Source of the DNA: Isoetes taiwanensis
Taxonomy: Eukaryota > Streptophyta > Lycopodiopsida > Isoetales > Isoetaceae
DNA: 64,000 nucleotides
Assembly (NCBI GenBank): GCA_021234155.1
Contig: JAJEKV010000003.1
Coordinates: forward strand, 15,980,386 to 16,044,385
Direction: 5' to 3'
Under the pieces are notes generated by a model. The model saw nothing but the letters and a program-made list of their open reading frames with translations, had not been told where the DNA came from and ran no database searches. Positions within the stretch are counted from its first letter, which is position 1. Each line of letters starts with the position of its first letter. This document shows positions 21,153 through 33,420 of the stretch, piece after piece. The translations under genes were made by a program, and so were the position numbers.

Positions 21153-23065
21153 TTTTGCCCCCAAAAGGGCAACATGCTAATTGTGGTCTATACATTCACA
21201 CTAGGTCAACTTATCTTAAAAGACTAGGTCAAAGTTTGGAAGAATCTTGGTATTCAACATTGATGTGGAGGTCAAAAGGAATTCATTCTTCAAGTTAGCA
21301 AGTGCTCAAGGTTCAAGACTCACATGAGGTACTTTATTTGAGGTCAAAATGCTTAGTCAAAGAATATGCTCTAGAAGATCCCGGTTATGAAGTTTGGAAG
21401 ATATTGCTCAAGTTTGAAGATTCCCTTATATGGTTCCATCCTTGTCACTTTGCTTTTTGCCCGGCCATTTTTCCCTTCTTACATCCCTAACCTATTTTGT
21501 TATCATTATTTGCTAATTTTTCCATGATATCTCTCTTATATGTCCACTTTTACACCATTACCTTCCAAATTTGCTTCTTCTTTGCCATAAACATTTACCC
21601 CATACTTTGCTTAACCATAGACCTTGTTTTTATATCCATATCTTATTATTTTCCATTTCCACCATCCACATGGGCCCTTGTTGCCCCTTTGGCAAACATT
21701 TTTGCCTAGTACCTTATGGTCACACCCTTATCGGGTTCCCTATTCTTTCAAATCATTTTCATGGCTCTAGAGCTTAAAATTTGAATACAATTGCTTGATA
21801 GCATGGCCTAGGCTTTGCAAAGACCTTTAAGAAAATATGAGCCTTGAGTATTAAACCATGGAGGAACTTCGAAAAACCCAAAATACAGGAATATTCCCAA
21901 AGATATACAAAGCTGGAGTTTCACCTAATTATACTGGGTTATGAACCCTAAATCCCAGGAATTGCTGAAATCATGCCGGAATTGATTCTACCGCCCTCCT
22001 AACCCCGCTATTTCTGATTCCCCGCTGCCCTAAACTTAATGAACCACAAATCAAGCCCTAAGATGCCGGAACCACTAAATTTAAAAAATATATATGGGAA
22101 ATTAGATCCCAGAAAAATTTTGAAGGCCCGTAAGCCGCATAAACCTTTACCGTGATCATTGCCGAAAGCATGACTAGAAGGATTTTGGAAGACTCGAGTA
22201 GTCCCCATCAAGTCACAAGAGATTTGGTTGGAAAATTATCTATTGAAATTTTCTATTGACCTGAAGTTGATTTTGAAGTACTGAAGTATTATTACCCAAC
22301 ATTATTATGATTGATTTACATTCCTATCAATGAAATTCGATGCCTACTTGAAGAAATTATCTCTGTTATGATTCTTTGCAATTTTTCTCTGTTCAAAATT
22401 CTACAGAAAATTCCCAAGCACTTTTGATTTCTTTTGGCCCATTTGCCATCAATCCTTGAAGCATCTGGGACCTATATGTCTTAAAAAATCCAAAAAATCC
22501 CACTCACAACTCGAGTTAGAAATTTCTGCACTCTGCTTTTTACTATTCTTGACTGTATTTTGCCAAATCCAGCCACAAAAATTACTTTTGCTTATCCAAA
22601 TGACAATCTGACCAATTGCCTATATTCCTTATCATCATTACAGTACATTTGCTTTGGAAATTCTCAAAACTCTCGTCTGGCAACTCCAAAATCCCAATCT
22701 CATCATCAAGCCAGATTTGACTGCTATTGACCAAATTTTGACCGCGCTTTGAGCTCGAATAACTCACAAACTATATTTCTGACTTGGTCAGAAGCTTTAC
22801 CATTGGTTACCTACAACTTTTTTGACCAAGTCTACAGTGATTGACTCAAAAAATCGATCTGCATATCAATACCACAAATGTTTTGGCAAAGGTGCCAATT
22901 TCTGGAAATGGGAAAGGTATAAAACTTCAAGTTTATGAACTTGTCTTTGAAATTAGCTTGCATAGATTGATCACCTTAAGTGATCTGGAGATTCTAACCC
23001 CAATTTGAGTGAAAACTCAAGTTGGTTCCTTGTGGTTGATCCTTAAGCCAGGTTTAGGGTCAACA
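21153..23065 (+). repeat. RT1 3' LTR
   Basis: Uninterrupted LTR of 1913 bp ending GGTTTAGGGTCAACA. The first bases read TTTTGCCCCC against TGTTGCCCCC in the 5' copy. It matches the 5' LTR closely, which suggests a fairly recent insertion. Confidence 0.93.
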
Positions 23066-23114
23066 AAGCCCTAATGCCCTTTTCCACTAAAGCAGTAGCC
23101 ATGGAGCCTAGTCC
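23066..23114 (-). pseudogene. PGAP1-like hydrolase, upstream half of the exon split by RT1
   Basis: After the acceptor TTGCAG this encodes GLGSMATALVEKGIRA. Across RT1 and one copy of AAGCC the frame continues exactly into AFVSEIRRTD at 9453 and below. GLG followed by ALVEKG is typical of the start of the hydrolase fold in this family (LPGLGN). The exon that should encode the preceding strand (V-I-L-P) was not found in the next 1.2 kb. Confidence 0.75.
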
Positions 23115-23371
23115 CTGCAAGAGTGAATAAGTCGAATGAAATCCCATTGGGATGAGAAGAACATTACTCTGTATTTGTAGATTCCAAACCCCAAAATGGG
23201 CCAAGAAATATCGGATCAGGGAGGAATAGGGATCAAAGTAAAAAGAACATAAACAACCTGATGCCTTTTCAAGCACAAAGATTGAGGATGGAGGTCTGAG
23301 TTATGACAAACTTGAGCAGCTTCATACGTATGCTGGTAGTTTAATAAGCTACATTCTTCTTCCTCTTCTAA

Positions 23372-24276
23372 CTATTGCCCCAGCATGCAATTCATTCTGC
23401 AATTTCTCCATAACCTGAAGAAAGCAACACATCCTGATAAGCACTTGCTACCTTCCATGTTAGATTGGCATGACTATTGCACAACAAAATAGAAGCTACT
23501 GAAAATGGAAGTAAAGAACTGAGCTTTTATATATGATCAAACAATCAATAATAGAACCACACTATTATATTGAACATTACCTGAAATGGGAAATTCTAAC
23601 TTGAGTAGGTAATTCTTCGAGGCCTCTAGCTGCCTGAACCATAATGCCAGCAAACATGAGAATAACATCCTTGGAAACTCTTAGAGCTGTGGAGATTTCC
23701 AACTGGTGGAGAACAAATGTCCTGCACAAATTAGCTTTGGCATAAAGTCGCCATGACACCTATGACATCAAAATCTAGATAAATAGATAGATAAAAGCAA
23801 AGCTAGGAAATCAACTACCAAATGAAATAAAACTATATAACTAAAGCCACATTACCTGGAAGGAAATGCAAATGAAGACCAAAACGAAATCGGAGCACTG
23901 CAAACCCCCTGAAATGGGCGCTGAATGCCCGCTTAAACCTCAGTTGGTGCTTCAAAGACAATGATAAACCCAAGAAAATGTAAAAATTAAAACATACCAT
24001 TGTAGTTTGCTTACTGCCAGCACCTCTGTCATGCTTTAAGCTGATTATCTGGCGTAAGAGAATCGGAAAACACCCAGACTGGCTTACTTCTATGTTACAA
24101 CGACCTCTTACAACAAATATGAAAATGAGTCTACCTGAAATACAGAGCTTGTAGCATACCTACATGCTTGTGAGCAAACCTAATAAAAGTACGGCCATCC
24201 CGTGACAAATCAAGACCCAAATGATAGTTGCCCGCCCCTCTCAAGAAATCAAGCATCAGATAAAGGCCGAAGGCAT
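23372..24276 (-). CDS. Unrecognised spliced gene fragment, four exons
   Basis: Exons 24160-24276, 23856-23938, 23581-23759 and 23372-23414 have GT-AG borders and phases that agree at every junction, ending in TAG at 23372-23374. Pieces of the predicted protein are FGLYLMLDFLRGAGNYHLGL, DLSRDGRTFIRFAHKHVG, SDFVLVFICISFQVSWRLY and ILMFAGIMVQAARGLEELP. I do not recognise the family. The short hydrophobic stretch could be a membrane segment. No start codon was found upstream, so it is partial. It lies on the same strand as the hydrolase and upstream of it, so both may be parts of one gene or separate fragments carried together. The phase agreement is the main support; there is no homology evidence. 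Confidence 0.4.
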
Positions 24277-27200
24277 CTGTGCATGCTATCCAGATTCGTG
24301 CATATATACAATACTTACATAAACATCTGCAAGCCATAATACAAAACTTACATGAGCGTCAGTTGCCAAGCATGAACCCTGTTCAGAGACACAGAACACA
24401 AAGAAGTTGCGTTAGAGTCTCAGAATAGTCACCTCTGTTTAGTTGTCTACATAATCGTCGCTCTACAAAAGGCATCAGCGGCATCATCACAGAGCAAAGC
24501 CACTGCCATCGCAAAGGGTAAACCCCACCATCGCCGCCTGGAATGGAAGGGGAAATGCAGAAAATACGATAGAACCAAATTCTTTCTCGATTTTTGGAGA
24601 ATCGAGATTTCTTTCGGGCTGCCAAAACCTCTAAAATCATAGGGAAATCATTTAAAATAGATGCCAAAAACATTTTCTGCCAGGCCGGATAATCCCAAAT
24701 TAACAAAGTAGATACTTCAATAAGGTATAGTAAGCAGTTGCCAAATACCCCGCCAATTGAAGCCAAATTGAACAATGAAAGAACCCAGTGACATATTGTT
24801 AGTAAAACAAGCCCACCAATGCTTGAAATGCAACTGTCACAAACAAACCAATGTTATGGTATCCTGCTGACAAGGCCAAACGAGAATGTTCACAATATAA
24901 ACCATGTAACAAAAACTTAATGTAGAGTCGAACGATATATGCTTTATATCCAAATAAGACTAAATATCAAATGCAAAATTGTCAATCGAGGAATTAAAAT
25001 GCAAAATTTTGGGTGGATGATCACATAGGCATATGTCAACTATAAAATATGGGAAGGTCCTCTAACAAATCTGTCCATGATATCATATGATCAACATAAA
25101 CAATGGTATGAAGTTTAAAAAAAATAATCGTTGTGCAAAATAGTATAATATCCTCATTTGGTGTGCATGTTAGAACATGTTACTATCTAGGAACAATGTT
25201 GGAACATGTTCCTAAAGGAACAATGTTGGAGCATCTTGCAGCTAAATATATCTTCTCTTTGCTTCAAACTGCTTAAAATGTTTGAACATAAAGATTGAAC
25301 ATTTTGTGCATAATGAGTAGTACATGTTTAATGAGTTTTATGACTATTTTCTTGCTTTAAACAGATTGCTATTAACATTAATACCAATGAGATACATTAC
25401 ACGTAAACAGGTTAGTTTAAATTCTTCCTAATCCACCAATATGCGACTGCCACATATGAATTTGGTAAATTTGATGTCACAAACATTATGAGAAATGTAA
25501 CTGACAAAACAACAACGTTGACTACAAATGTGAATTTGGCCTGATGACAAACACTATGAGAAATGCCTTAAGTAGTGACAGTACAGAACACAGAAAAGAG
25601 GAGGCATGTTCAAGTGTTGGTAAAATGTGAATTTGCTTTAATTTGATGTCACAAACAATGAGAAATGCCAATGAAATCGTCCATAACAATCTACAAATTC
25701 ATGCACTACGCGTTTTATTTATGGGTGAAGTTATTGTATGTGAAGCAAGCTGGGCACATGTTTGCTAATTGTGCATTGACGAATGGTGTTTTAGTGGCGT
25801 TTTATCATGTTGAGATACTTATTGTTTTGTTTGCTCATATGAACACCCCCTCAAAATTCCCCAAAACCCCTACAAATTTCCATGGAAAAAAATAGTGGCT
25901 ATATATAGCCAAATGGCAATTTTTTAGGGGGTCTAGGCAATTTTTGCGGCAAATCTTATGAAGAGAGATTTCTTTAAAAAAAAATAAAAAATAGCCATAG
26001 TTAAAACAAGTACTCCATTATTTTTTTAGGATTAGCCAAACTATTTTTCCCCTTTTCCTTAAAGAAAAAGGGATTAGCCTTTCTTTATATTATAATATTT
26101 ATATATTAAATCATTAATAGCCAAACAAAAATGAATTCTTATTATAGACTTTTACACATTCCCACCTACCATCATCAGTGATAGTAGTTTTTCAAACTAT
26201 GAATTTCTATTATATATACCACATATGCATTTTCAAAAAGGAACTGTAAGAGATGGCTAATAACCCTCTAGATGCCCAAGTTGGTTATGTAACATCTTCC
26301 TTCAAGGTTTAGAGATAAGTGCAATTTGATCACCATATCTACAAGGTGTTGTTGCATTGAATGCAGTTCAGACTATGGATGTTATAAGTTGTGAGCTTCT
26401 GTTAAAAGTTTTTTAATATTATTGTATGTTCCTTGATTGCTGACTATTATTTGTAATTGTAGTACAATATATCTAAAGCTAGAGAATTTAATTTACATTT
26501 TTTGCTTTTTCCAGTTAAAAAAAATAGCCAAGTGAAAGTTAATTCAAAAGTTTCGCCAAGTCCAAGTATATATAAATGTAATAATAATAATAACTTTAGC
26601 CAAATTTATATCATAAAATACTGTAAAATTTTGAAAAATAGCCAAACCATTTTTTATGAAAAAATATATAGTATGCTTAATTTTTTCCCTGCGCCCCCCT
26701 TTTTTTTGAGGTTAACGCCTAGGAGTATAGATCTCAGTGTTCACCTAAGCTTCATCCATAATGATTTTGAAAAGGGTCATACTATTTATCTTCCTCGAAT
26801 TCAAGAAAAAAAATGCTATACAAATTGGAGAATAGCTTTGTTTGATTATGCTCTCCTCCCTCCCTCTCTTCCAGCCAGCACTCAATAATGGGAAATATGG
26901 ATTTCATTTGAAATGCCATGTTTAGCCAACCTCATGTGTCAAAGCCTTAAGTGTCTTAGATGCCTAATCCTCATGTGTCTTCCAATCCTTAAGTGATATC
27001 TTTTGCTATTTGCAATAGGCATTGACCTCAAGTTATGAACAACTATAAACAACATATTTAGTGTTTCTTTATACTACATGATCCTTACTATCACATACTT
27101 ATGTGCGGCAACGTCGGGCACATGTTTAATGGAACAGATCGACAACGAGGCATTAACCTATCCTCATTGATTTGCCCCCAAACATTTTCTGGGCGAGACA

Positions 27201-27466
27201 TTAACAAATCAATCAAAACTTTTCTGATCCTATTATGACAATTTTTTGTGCGTGACATTAACAGTTCTATCACAAATTTCTATCACAAATTTTTTGATCC
27301 TACTAAGGCAACATATCATGTACAATAATACCACGCACGACATCATAACAAGTTATCAACACCAACGTCCCTACTTGCAGGGCACTAGAACAAGTTATCG
27401 AAGAGACAACATAAAATAATTGGGTATTACAAAGAATATTTGTAATAGTTTTCTTAGTTTCCATAC
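24277..27466. other. AT-rich unassigned region
   Basis: No coding or RNA gene is supported. From about 25860 to 26700 the sequence is very AT-rich, with the word TAGCCAAA recurring at irregular spacing in runs of A and T. Near 25190 are short repeats of GGAACAATGTTGGA. Near 27105-27125 GGCAACGTCGGGCACATG resembles a decayed Helitron-like hairpin. Confidence 0.5.
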
Positions 27467-27918
27467 TTGTAATATTTGTAATATTTGTAATATTTGGCCG
27501 CAATTGTCGCGAGAAGCGAGGCTATGTGCCTGTTGCCAGTTACAGGTTATTGAAGATAAAAGCCATACTCTTCTGAGTTGCCCTGCTTTTGAGATAGTCC
27601 GGAATCATTTTTTGACCTTAGCATTCCATTCCACGCTTCCACAACTTCTCAAAGCACCATCTGTGCATGACTTGGCATTATACATACTTGAGGTTCTAGA
27701 TAAACGTCTGCAATTACTGAGTCCTCAGTAGTCATTATCTCTGCTTATCTAGTATCATCATTACTGCAAAGGTTTTTCCCTTGAAAACCTTTCGAGGCAG
27801 GGGTTTTTTAATCCTAGTAGTAATGATTGTACTAGCCCATTGTATGGGTCCCATGACCTATTGGTCTCCGTGGACGTTAAAAAAACTATTCTATTCTATT
27901 CTATTCTATTCTATTCTT
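27467..27918 (+). mobile_element. LINE remnant, 3' end of ORF2 with tail
   Basis: The open frame from about 27490 encodes RLCACCQLQVIEDKSHTLLS followed by CPAF and a stop at 27731. C-x2-C ... H-x4-C is the cysteine-rich zf-RVT end of plant LINE ORF2 proteins. It is followed by a short 3' UTR and a (TATTC)n tail at about 27885-27917. Four TGTAATATT units precede it. Everything upstream of the zf-RVT part is missing, as in a 5'-truncated LINE. Confidence 0.75.
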
Positions 27919-28447
27919 AGATGATTAGCCCTTCGACATACAATCTTCGATCTTATTTGTTTTCAATACTTATCCTAAAGAACAACGATACTTTTTGTAA
28001 CCTATTACAAATGCCACACCTATAGCAATAGTATTTGGATAATGCAAATAACACGCGTCAGCAATTAACACCTAGGGATGCTGGAACACACATTTATTAT
28101 GGCACCACAAATGGACTGCCACAACATGGCTTGACATGCTTACATTCCTAAATAACACGCATCTTATATTTGAACTTGGTCACGAAAAATTGAGTTTCTA
28201 TATATAAAAAATATACATTTGGGTTGTGCTATAATCCATAGCTAACATTGTACCTCAAGTGCTATATCAATGTTGAGGTAAGGTCATTAAATATTTGTAC
28301 AAGTATGTCTACAAAGGGCAAGATATGATCAATGTGAACTTAGACGCAGTGAGTGATGGTGCATCGATAGCAGCCTTTTTAAAGCCAACATCAACAAAGC
28401 CACTCAATGTCTATTTTAGAACTTAGAATACTTCATGAACACCCAAT
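27919..28447. other. Unassigned sequence
   Basis: AT-rich DNA left of TIR copy C with no recognisable gene or element. Confidence 0.4.
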
Positions 28448-28594
28448 AATATGTAGCAAAATAACAGGGGGTTCCAGGGAGATTTGGTATGGATGTAAAA
28501 ATAATAATTTCTGAAACCGTAGACCATATATCCCTAAACAATTGAATGGGTTATTATGAAAAAAAAAAATAGATTCAAGATAAAAAATAATCAC

Positions 28595-28765
28595 ATTAGC
28601 TCACTGGGTACATTGGTTAAATTAGTCTTATTAGAATATTGAGTTCTTTTGGTAGAGGTTCAAGCCTCCCTATTTCATATTCTAAAATATTAAGCAAAGC
28701 CGTATAGAGGTTCGATATGCCTTCAAAACCTTAGGCAAAATCGTATTTCATATTTCAAAATCATA
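28595..28765 (+). mobile_element. tRNA-derived SINE-like fragment
   Basis: TTAGCTCACTGGGTACATTG resembles a Pol III A box, and AGAGGTTCAAGCCTCC about 55 nt later resembles a B box, as in tRNA-derived SINE heads. It lies where copy C departs from copy A. A true tRNA is excluded, because no cloverleaf with a matching acceptor stem is seen. Confidence 0.5.
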
Positions 28766-29419
28766 GGCGCCTTTGGGATCAATCTACTCTATCTTTATGG
28801 TAACTTTTACTTATGTTCTATTTGTTTTATTGTGATGAAATTCAAAAGCTACAGGTGATGAAAGCCTCAAATGAATTCTAGTTTTTTTCTGGTTTGAATT
28901 CTAAATTTTTTGTCACACCGGAGGGGGGTGTGATTCCCTAAGGCCCTAAAGGGGCCAATTTTTTTTTTTTTTGCAACACAAACCATTAACATCCAACATA
29001 TAAAAATTAAATCCCCCAACACATAACAAGCAACACATAACAACCATTGACATTAACAACCAACACATAACTACCATTGACATTAATTAACACAACCATT
29101 GGGTCCAACACATTTAAATTAAAATCCCCCTCAAACCCCCTTTGGTTTGGGTGCATATTCACACGGGGGGTGACTCCGGGCAACGAGCTGTTGGATAGGC
29201 ATATTCACCCCTTATTCCTTAATCTACACCGCACGTGAAGTTCCTCGCTTTGTGGGGTATGCAAGTACAAAATTTGCTATAATCAGATAACAAGATTTGC
29301 AAAATACTATAAGATTTCAAGGCTTAATACTATATGGTGTTGATTTCAGACGCAAAAATACAATTATGAGGGCTCGATGCCCCACGCCACCCCCGTGTGA
29401 ATATGCACCCAAACCAAAG

Positions 29420-29424
29420 GGGGT
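29420..29424. repeat. Target site duplication of RT2, left
   Basis: GGGGT precedes the LTR and is repeated at 39599-39603. Joining the flanks across one copy restores the inner right arm of copy C (CCAAAGGGGGTTTAAGGGGG). Confidence 0.93.
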
Positions 29425-31351
29425 TGTTGACCCTAAACCTGGCTTAAGGATCAACCACAAGGAACCAACTTGAGCTTTCACTCAAATTGGGGTTAGAACC
29501 TCCGATCACTTAAGGTGATCAATCTATGCAAGCAAATTTCAATGAAAAGTCCAAAACTTGAGTTTAGTACCTTCCCATTTCCGTAAATTGACACCTTTGT
29601 CAAAACAAATTTGTGGTATTGATATGCAAATCGATTTTTGAGTCAACCAATCGTAGACTTAGTCAAAAAGATGTAGGTAATCAATGGTAAAGCTTCCACC
29701 AAGTCAAAAATAGTTTATGAGTTATTCGGCTCAAAGTGCAACAAAATTTGGTCAATAGCAACCAAATCTGAAAACAAAGGATCGAGATTGGGATTTTGAG
29801 TTGCCGACGAGTTGTTGAGAATTTCCAAAGCAAATGTGCTTTAATGATGATAAGGAATCTAGGCAAATGGTCGATTGTCATCCGATAAGCAAAAGTAATT
29901 TTTGTGACCGGATTTGGCAAGATACAAACCAAGAATAGTCAAAACAGAGTGCAAAAATTTCTAACTCAAGTTGTGAGTGGGATTTTTGGATTTTTCAAGA
30001 CATATAGGTTCCAGATGCTTCAAGGATTGATGGCAAATGGATCAAGGGTAATCAAAAGTACTCGTGGATTTTCTCAGAAAATTTTGAACAGAGGAAAAAT
30101 TGTAAAGGATCATAACAGAGATAATTTCTTCGATAGGTATCAAATTTCATTGATAGGAATGTAAATCAATCGTAATAATGTTGGATAATAATAATTCAAG
30201 ACTTCAAAATCAACTTCAGTCAATAAAAAGTTTCAATAGATAATTTCCAACCAAATCTCTTGTGACTTGATTCGGGAGTACTCGAGACTTCCAAAATCCT
30301 TTCACCATGCTCAAAGAATGATCACAAAGAAGGTTTGTACGATTGGCCTTCAAAATTTTCTGATCTAATTTCCCATATATATTTTCAAATTTAGTGGTTC
30401 CTATCTTAGGGCTTGATTTGTGGTTCATTAAGTTTAGGAGCAGCGGAATCCAGAAATAGCGGTGGTTAGGAGGGCTGTAGAATCAATTCCCAAGCATGAT
30501 TTCAGCAATTCCCGGATTTAGGGTTCATAACCAGATAATTGCGGAAACTCCCGCCGATACGGCTCAATGATTTCCTTTGTATATGCCGGGAATATTCCCC
30601 AGATTTTGGGTTTTTTCAAGTTCCTCCATGGTTTAATACTCAAGGCTCATATTTTCTTAAGGTCTTTGCAAGCCTAGGCCATGCTATCAAGCAATTGTAT
30701 TCAAATTTTAAGCTCTAGGGCCATGAAAATGATTTGAAAGAGTAGGGAACCAAGAAGGGTGTGACCATAAGTATTAGGGCAAAAATGTTTGCCAAGGGGG
30801 CAACAAGGGTCCATGTGGATGGTGGAAATGGAAAATAATAAGATATGGATATAAAAACAAGGTCTATGGTTAAGCAAAGTATGGGGTAAATGTTTATGGC
30901 AAAGAAGAAGCAAATTTGGAAGGTAATGGTGTAAAAGTGGACATATAAGAGGGATGTCATGGAAAAATTAGCAAATAATGATAACAAAATAGGTTAGGGA
31001 TGTAAGAAGGGAAAAATGGCTAGGCAAAAAGCAAAGTGACAAGGATGGAACCATATAAGGGAATCTTCCAAACTTTAACTTCCAAACTTCGAAAGCAATA
31101 TCTTCCAAACTTCATAACCCAGTGATCTTCTAGAGCATATTCTTTGACTAAGCATTTTGACCTCAAATAAAGTACCTCATGTGAGTCTTGAACCTTGAGC
31201 ACTTGTTAACTTGAAGAATGAATTCCTTTTGACCTCCACATCAATGTTGAATACCAAGATTCTTCCAAACTTTGACCTAGTCTTTTAAGATAAGTTGACC
31301 TAGTGTGAATGTATAGACCATTAATTAGCATGTTGCCCTTTTGGGGCAACA
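29425..31351 (-). repeat. RT2 3' LTR
   Basis: 1927 bp, near-identical to 37668-39598 and clearly homologous to the RT1 LTRs. The inner end abuts CTCGCCAAAACAAG, the same bases that precede the RT1 3' LTR in its own orientation. Confidence 0.93.
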
Positions 31352-32225
31352 TCTCGCCAAAACAAGAAAAAGGCTGGTCCCTCAGCCATATAATATCAAA
31401 GATGAACAACTAGAGGGGTCTTCAACTTGTACCAAGGTGTCTATAAGAGTGTGAAATGTATATGTTGATGAAATGAGTATGAATGTGATGATGGAATAAT
31501 GTGAATGGAGTATGGTAAGTGAGAAAAGGCAGAAGTAAATATGAAAATGACAAGATGGTGATGAAATGATGGTGAATGGAATATAATGATTGAGATGAGA
31601 TGAAAGTGAGTGTGAATATGACAAAGTGATGATGAAATGGGGGTAAAGTATGTGTGCAAGTGCTTGAAACTTCGCCAAAACAAGAAAATGTATGTCTTCC
31701 TCCTAGTCTTCAACAAGTGCAACTCACGGATGGTAAAGATGAATTGCAAGAGTGCTTTTCTTTTTAGGGAATGAGAATAAGAATAAGGAGTTCAAATGGG
31801 AGGTAGGGCTACTTAAGACAAATGAAAAATATGGAAGAAGAGTGCACCTGTCATGGAAACACATAAACCAATTAGTCTCAAACCCTTGCAACTCTGCCAT
31901 GATGGTGAAGGTGATTTTGCAGAGTGTTGTTAAGGTATGGAAAACAAGAATAAGAGGTCGGATGGATGGTAGGAATGCTTAGGGACAGGTGAATAACAAT
32001 GGAAGAAGGATGCTCCCGTGATATGACACTTGGCAATCATTAGTATCAACCCTATTCTTGAGATCATTTGCACTATTACCCCGATCGATCAACCTAGGAA
32101 CATGAAACAAATTCTATTAGAGTAATGTGCTCAAAGTCAAACTGTTCTATCTATCAAGTAATGTGCTTAAAAATCAAACTGATTTAACTACTTTAAGCCT
32201 ACTATAAATCTCTAAACCTTTTAAT
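31352..32225 (-). other. RT2 untranslated region between integrase and 3' LTR
   Basis: Noncoding AT-rich DNA homologous to 20278-21152 of RT1. Confidence 0.6.
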
Positions 32226-33420
32226 GAAAGAAGAGGGACAAGCAAGCATGCTGGTCCCAATACCTTTTCAGATGCAAGATGTTGATAGGATTTGGCAAAG
32301 GCATCCCCTCAAGCAACTTCCCCAGAACCAATAAGAATTAGTACCGCAGGACCCAACACTACAAAGGGCCCTTCCCAAATGTTATCAAATTTGCCACCTG
32401 AATCCTCCTTTGACTTGTTCCATTTGAGAACAAGCTCCCCTTTTTTAAAGATGCCTTGTATTTTGTGTGCAGCCTTGAATGCAGCCAGATCTTTAGCCTT
32501 CTTCAACAAGTTTGTGTTCTCAGCTTCCATTCTGTACTCATCCAAATGTAACAGGGCATCCAGTCTTTCCTCAGAAAGCATGTTCAAAAGGTAAGCATAA
32601 TTTGTGAGCTAATCTCAAGGAAGGTAATTCGAAGTTCCCATCGGTAGAACCGCCTCTATGCCATAAACCAAATTGAAAGGTGTATGATTTGTAGTCGCTT
32701 TGATAGTGACTCTATAAGCCCAAAGGGCATCCACTATTTTGATATGCCAATCCTTTTGTTAATCTCCACCGCTTTTCTCGCAAGATATTTTTCAACACTT
32801 TGTTAGTAGCTTCAGCTTTGTCCATTACCCCGAGGATAATAAGAAGAACTTTTGGTGTGCTTGACCTTCAAAATGCTCAACAAGTTAGCAATGACTTCAT
32901 TAACAAAGGGGTACCCCTATCGTAATGTATCCGAAAGGAATACCAAATCTGAGCAAATAAATTCATGTAAGAACCTTTGCAGCTTGTAAGGGCATTAGCT
33001 TGTCTCAAAAGGTATAGCCTCTGCCCACTTAGTGAAATAATCTGAGCCACAATAATATGTTGATGCTGACCAGAGGAAGGATTAATAGGGCCAATATAAT
33101 CTAGCCCCCGATTTGAAAAGGTCCCGAGATATGATAGGATTTAAGGCACCGGCAATAAAATTCTTTTACTAAAAATTTGACATTGATGGCAAGTTTTTAT
33201 AACCTCATAGCAATCTCTAAAAACAAGAGGGCCAATAATATCCGCACTCGAGAATCTTTTTGCAAAGTGGTATCCCCAAAGAAAATGTCCCCCACAGATA
33301 CCTTTGTGCATCTCTTTAATGATCAAGGCATTCTTCTTCACTTACACACCTCAAAAGATTCCATCCCCTGCTGACTTTGCATAGGATATTTTCTATCAGC
33401 TTGAATTGTCTCGCATTTGT
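32226..33420 (-). pseudogene. RT2 integrase
   Basis: Homologous to 18780-20277 of RT1. Visible pieces are ALIIKEMHKGICGGHF, CHQCQIFSKRILLP and, near the end, GELVLKWNKSKEDSGGKFDN and WEGPFVVLGP. Multiple frame shifts and stops lie between. Confidence 0.85.

Larger units (their letters stand above)
9459..23065 (+). mobile_element. RT1, complete Tat-like Ty3/gypsy LTR retrotransposon with nested insertions
   Basis: LTRs begin TGTTGCCC and end GGGTCAACA. The LTR is about 1.93 kb once the insertion in the 5' copy is removed. The internal region is 14496-21152. Domain order is Gag, three CCHC zinc knuckles, protease, RNase H, reverse transcriptase, a weak Ty3 RNase H, integrase. There is no chromodomain and the integrase tail ends in a plant Tat/Athila-like HLKRYW motif. 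Frames are broken at many points, so it is non-autonomous as read. A candidate primer binding site starts at TGGAGGTTCTACCGAG near 14499; the tRNA was not identified. Insertions: TIR copy B in the 5' LTR and a MITE in integrase. Confidence 0.95.

Noticed and set aside
24383-24775. 130-codon minus-strand frame near the unrecognised gene
   Set aside because: No domain and no splice phase linking it to the exons downstream. An ATG at about 24520 is followed by a stop after 14 codons in its own frame.
27100-27130. Helitron 3' end on the plus strand
   Set aside because: Resembles the hairpin seen at 42303, but the stem is imperfect and no CTRR follows. Left as a decayed similarity only.
28595-28680. 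tRNA gene
   Set aside because: A- and B-box-like words are present, but no cloverleaf with paired acceptor ends. Treated as SINE-like.
30182-31200. Short minus-strand frames in the RT2 LTR (and the matching ones in RT1)
   Set aside because: They recur because the LTR is repeated four times. LTRs of this family have no known coding role and the frames are not conserved in RT3.
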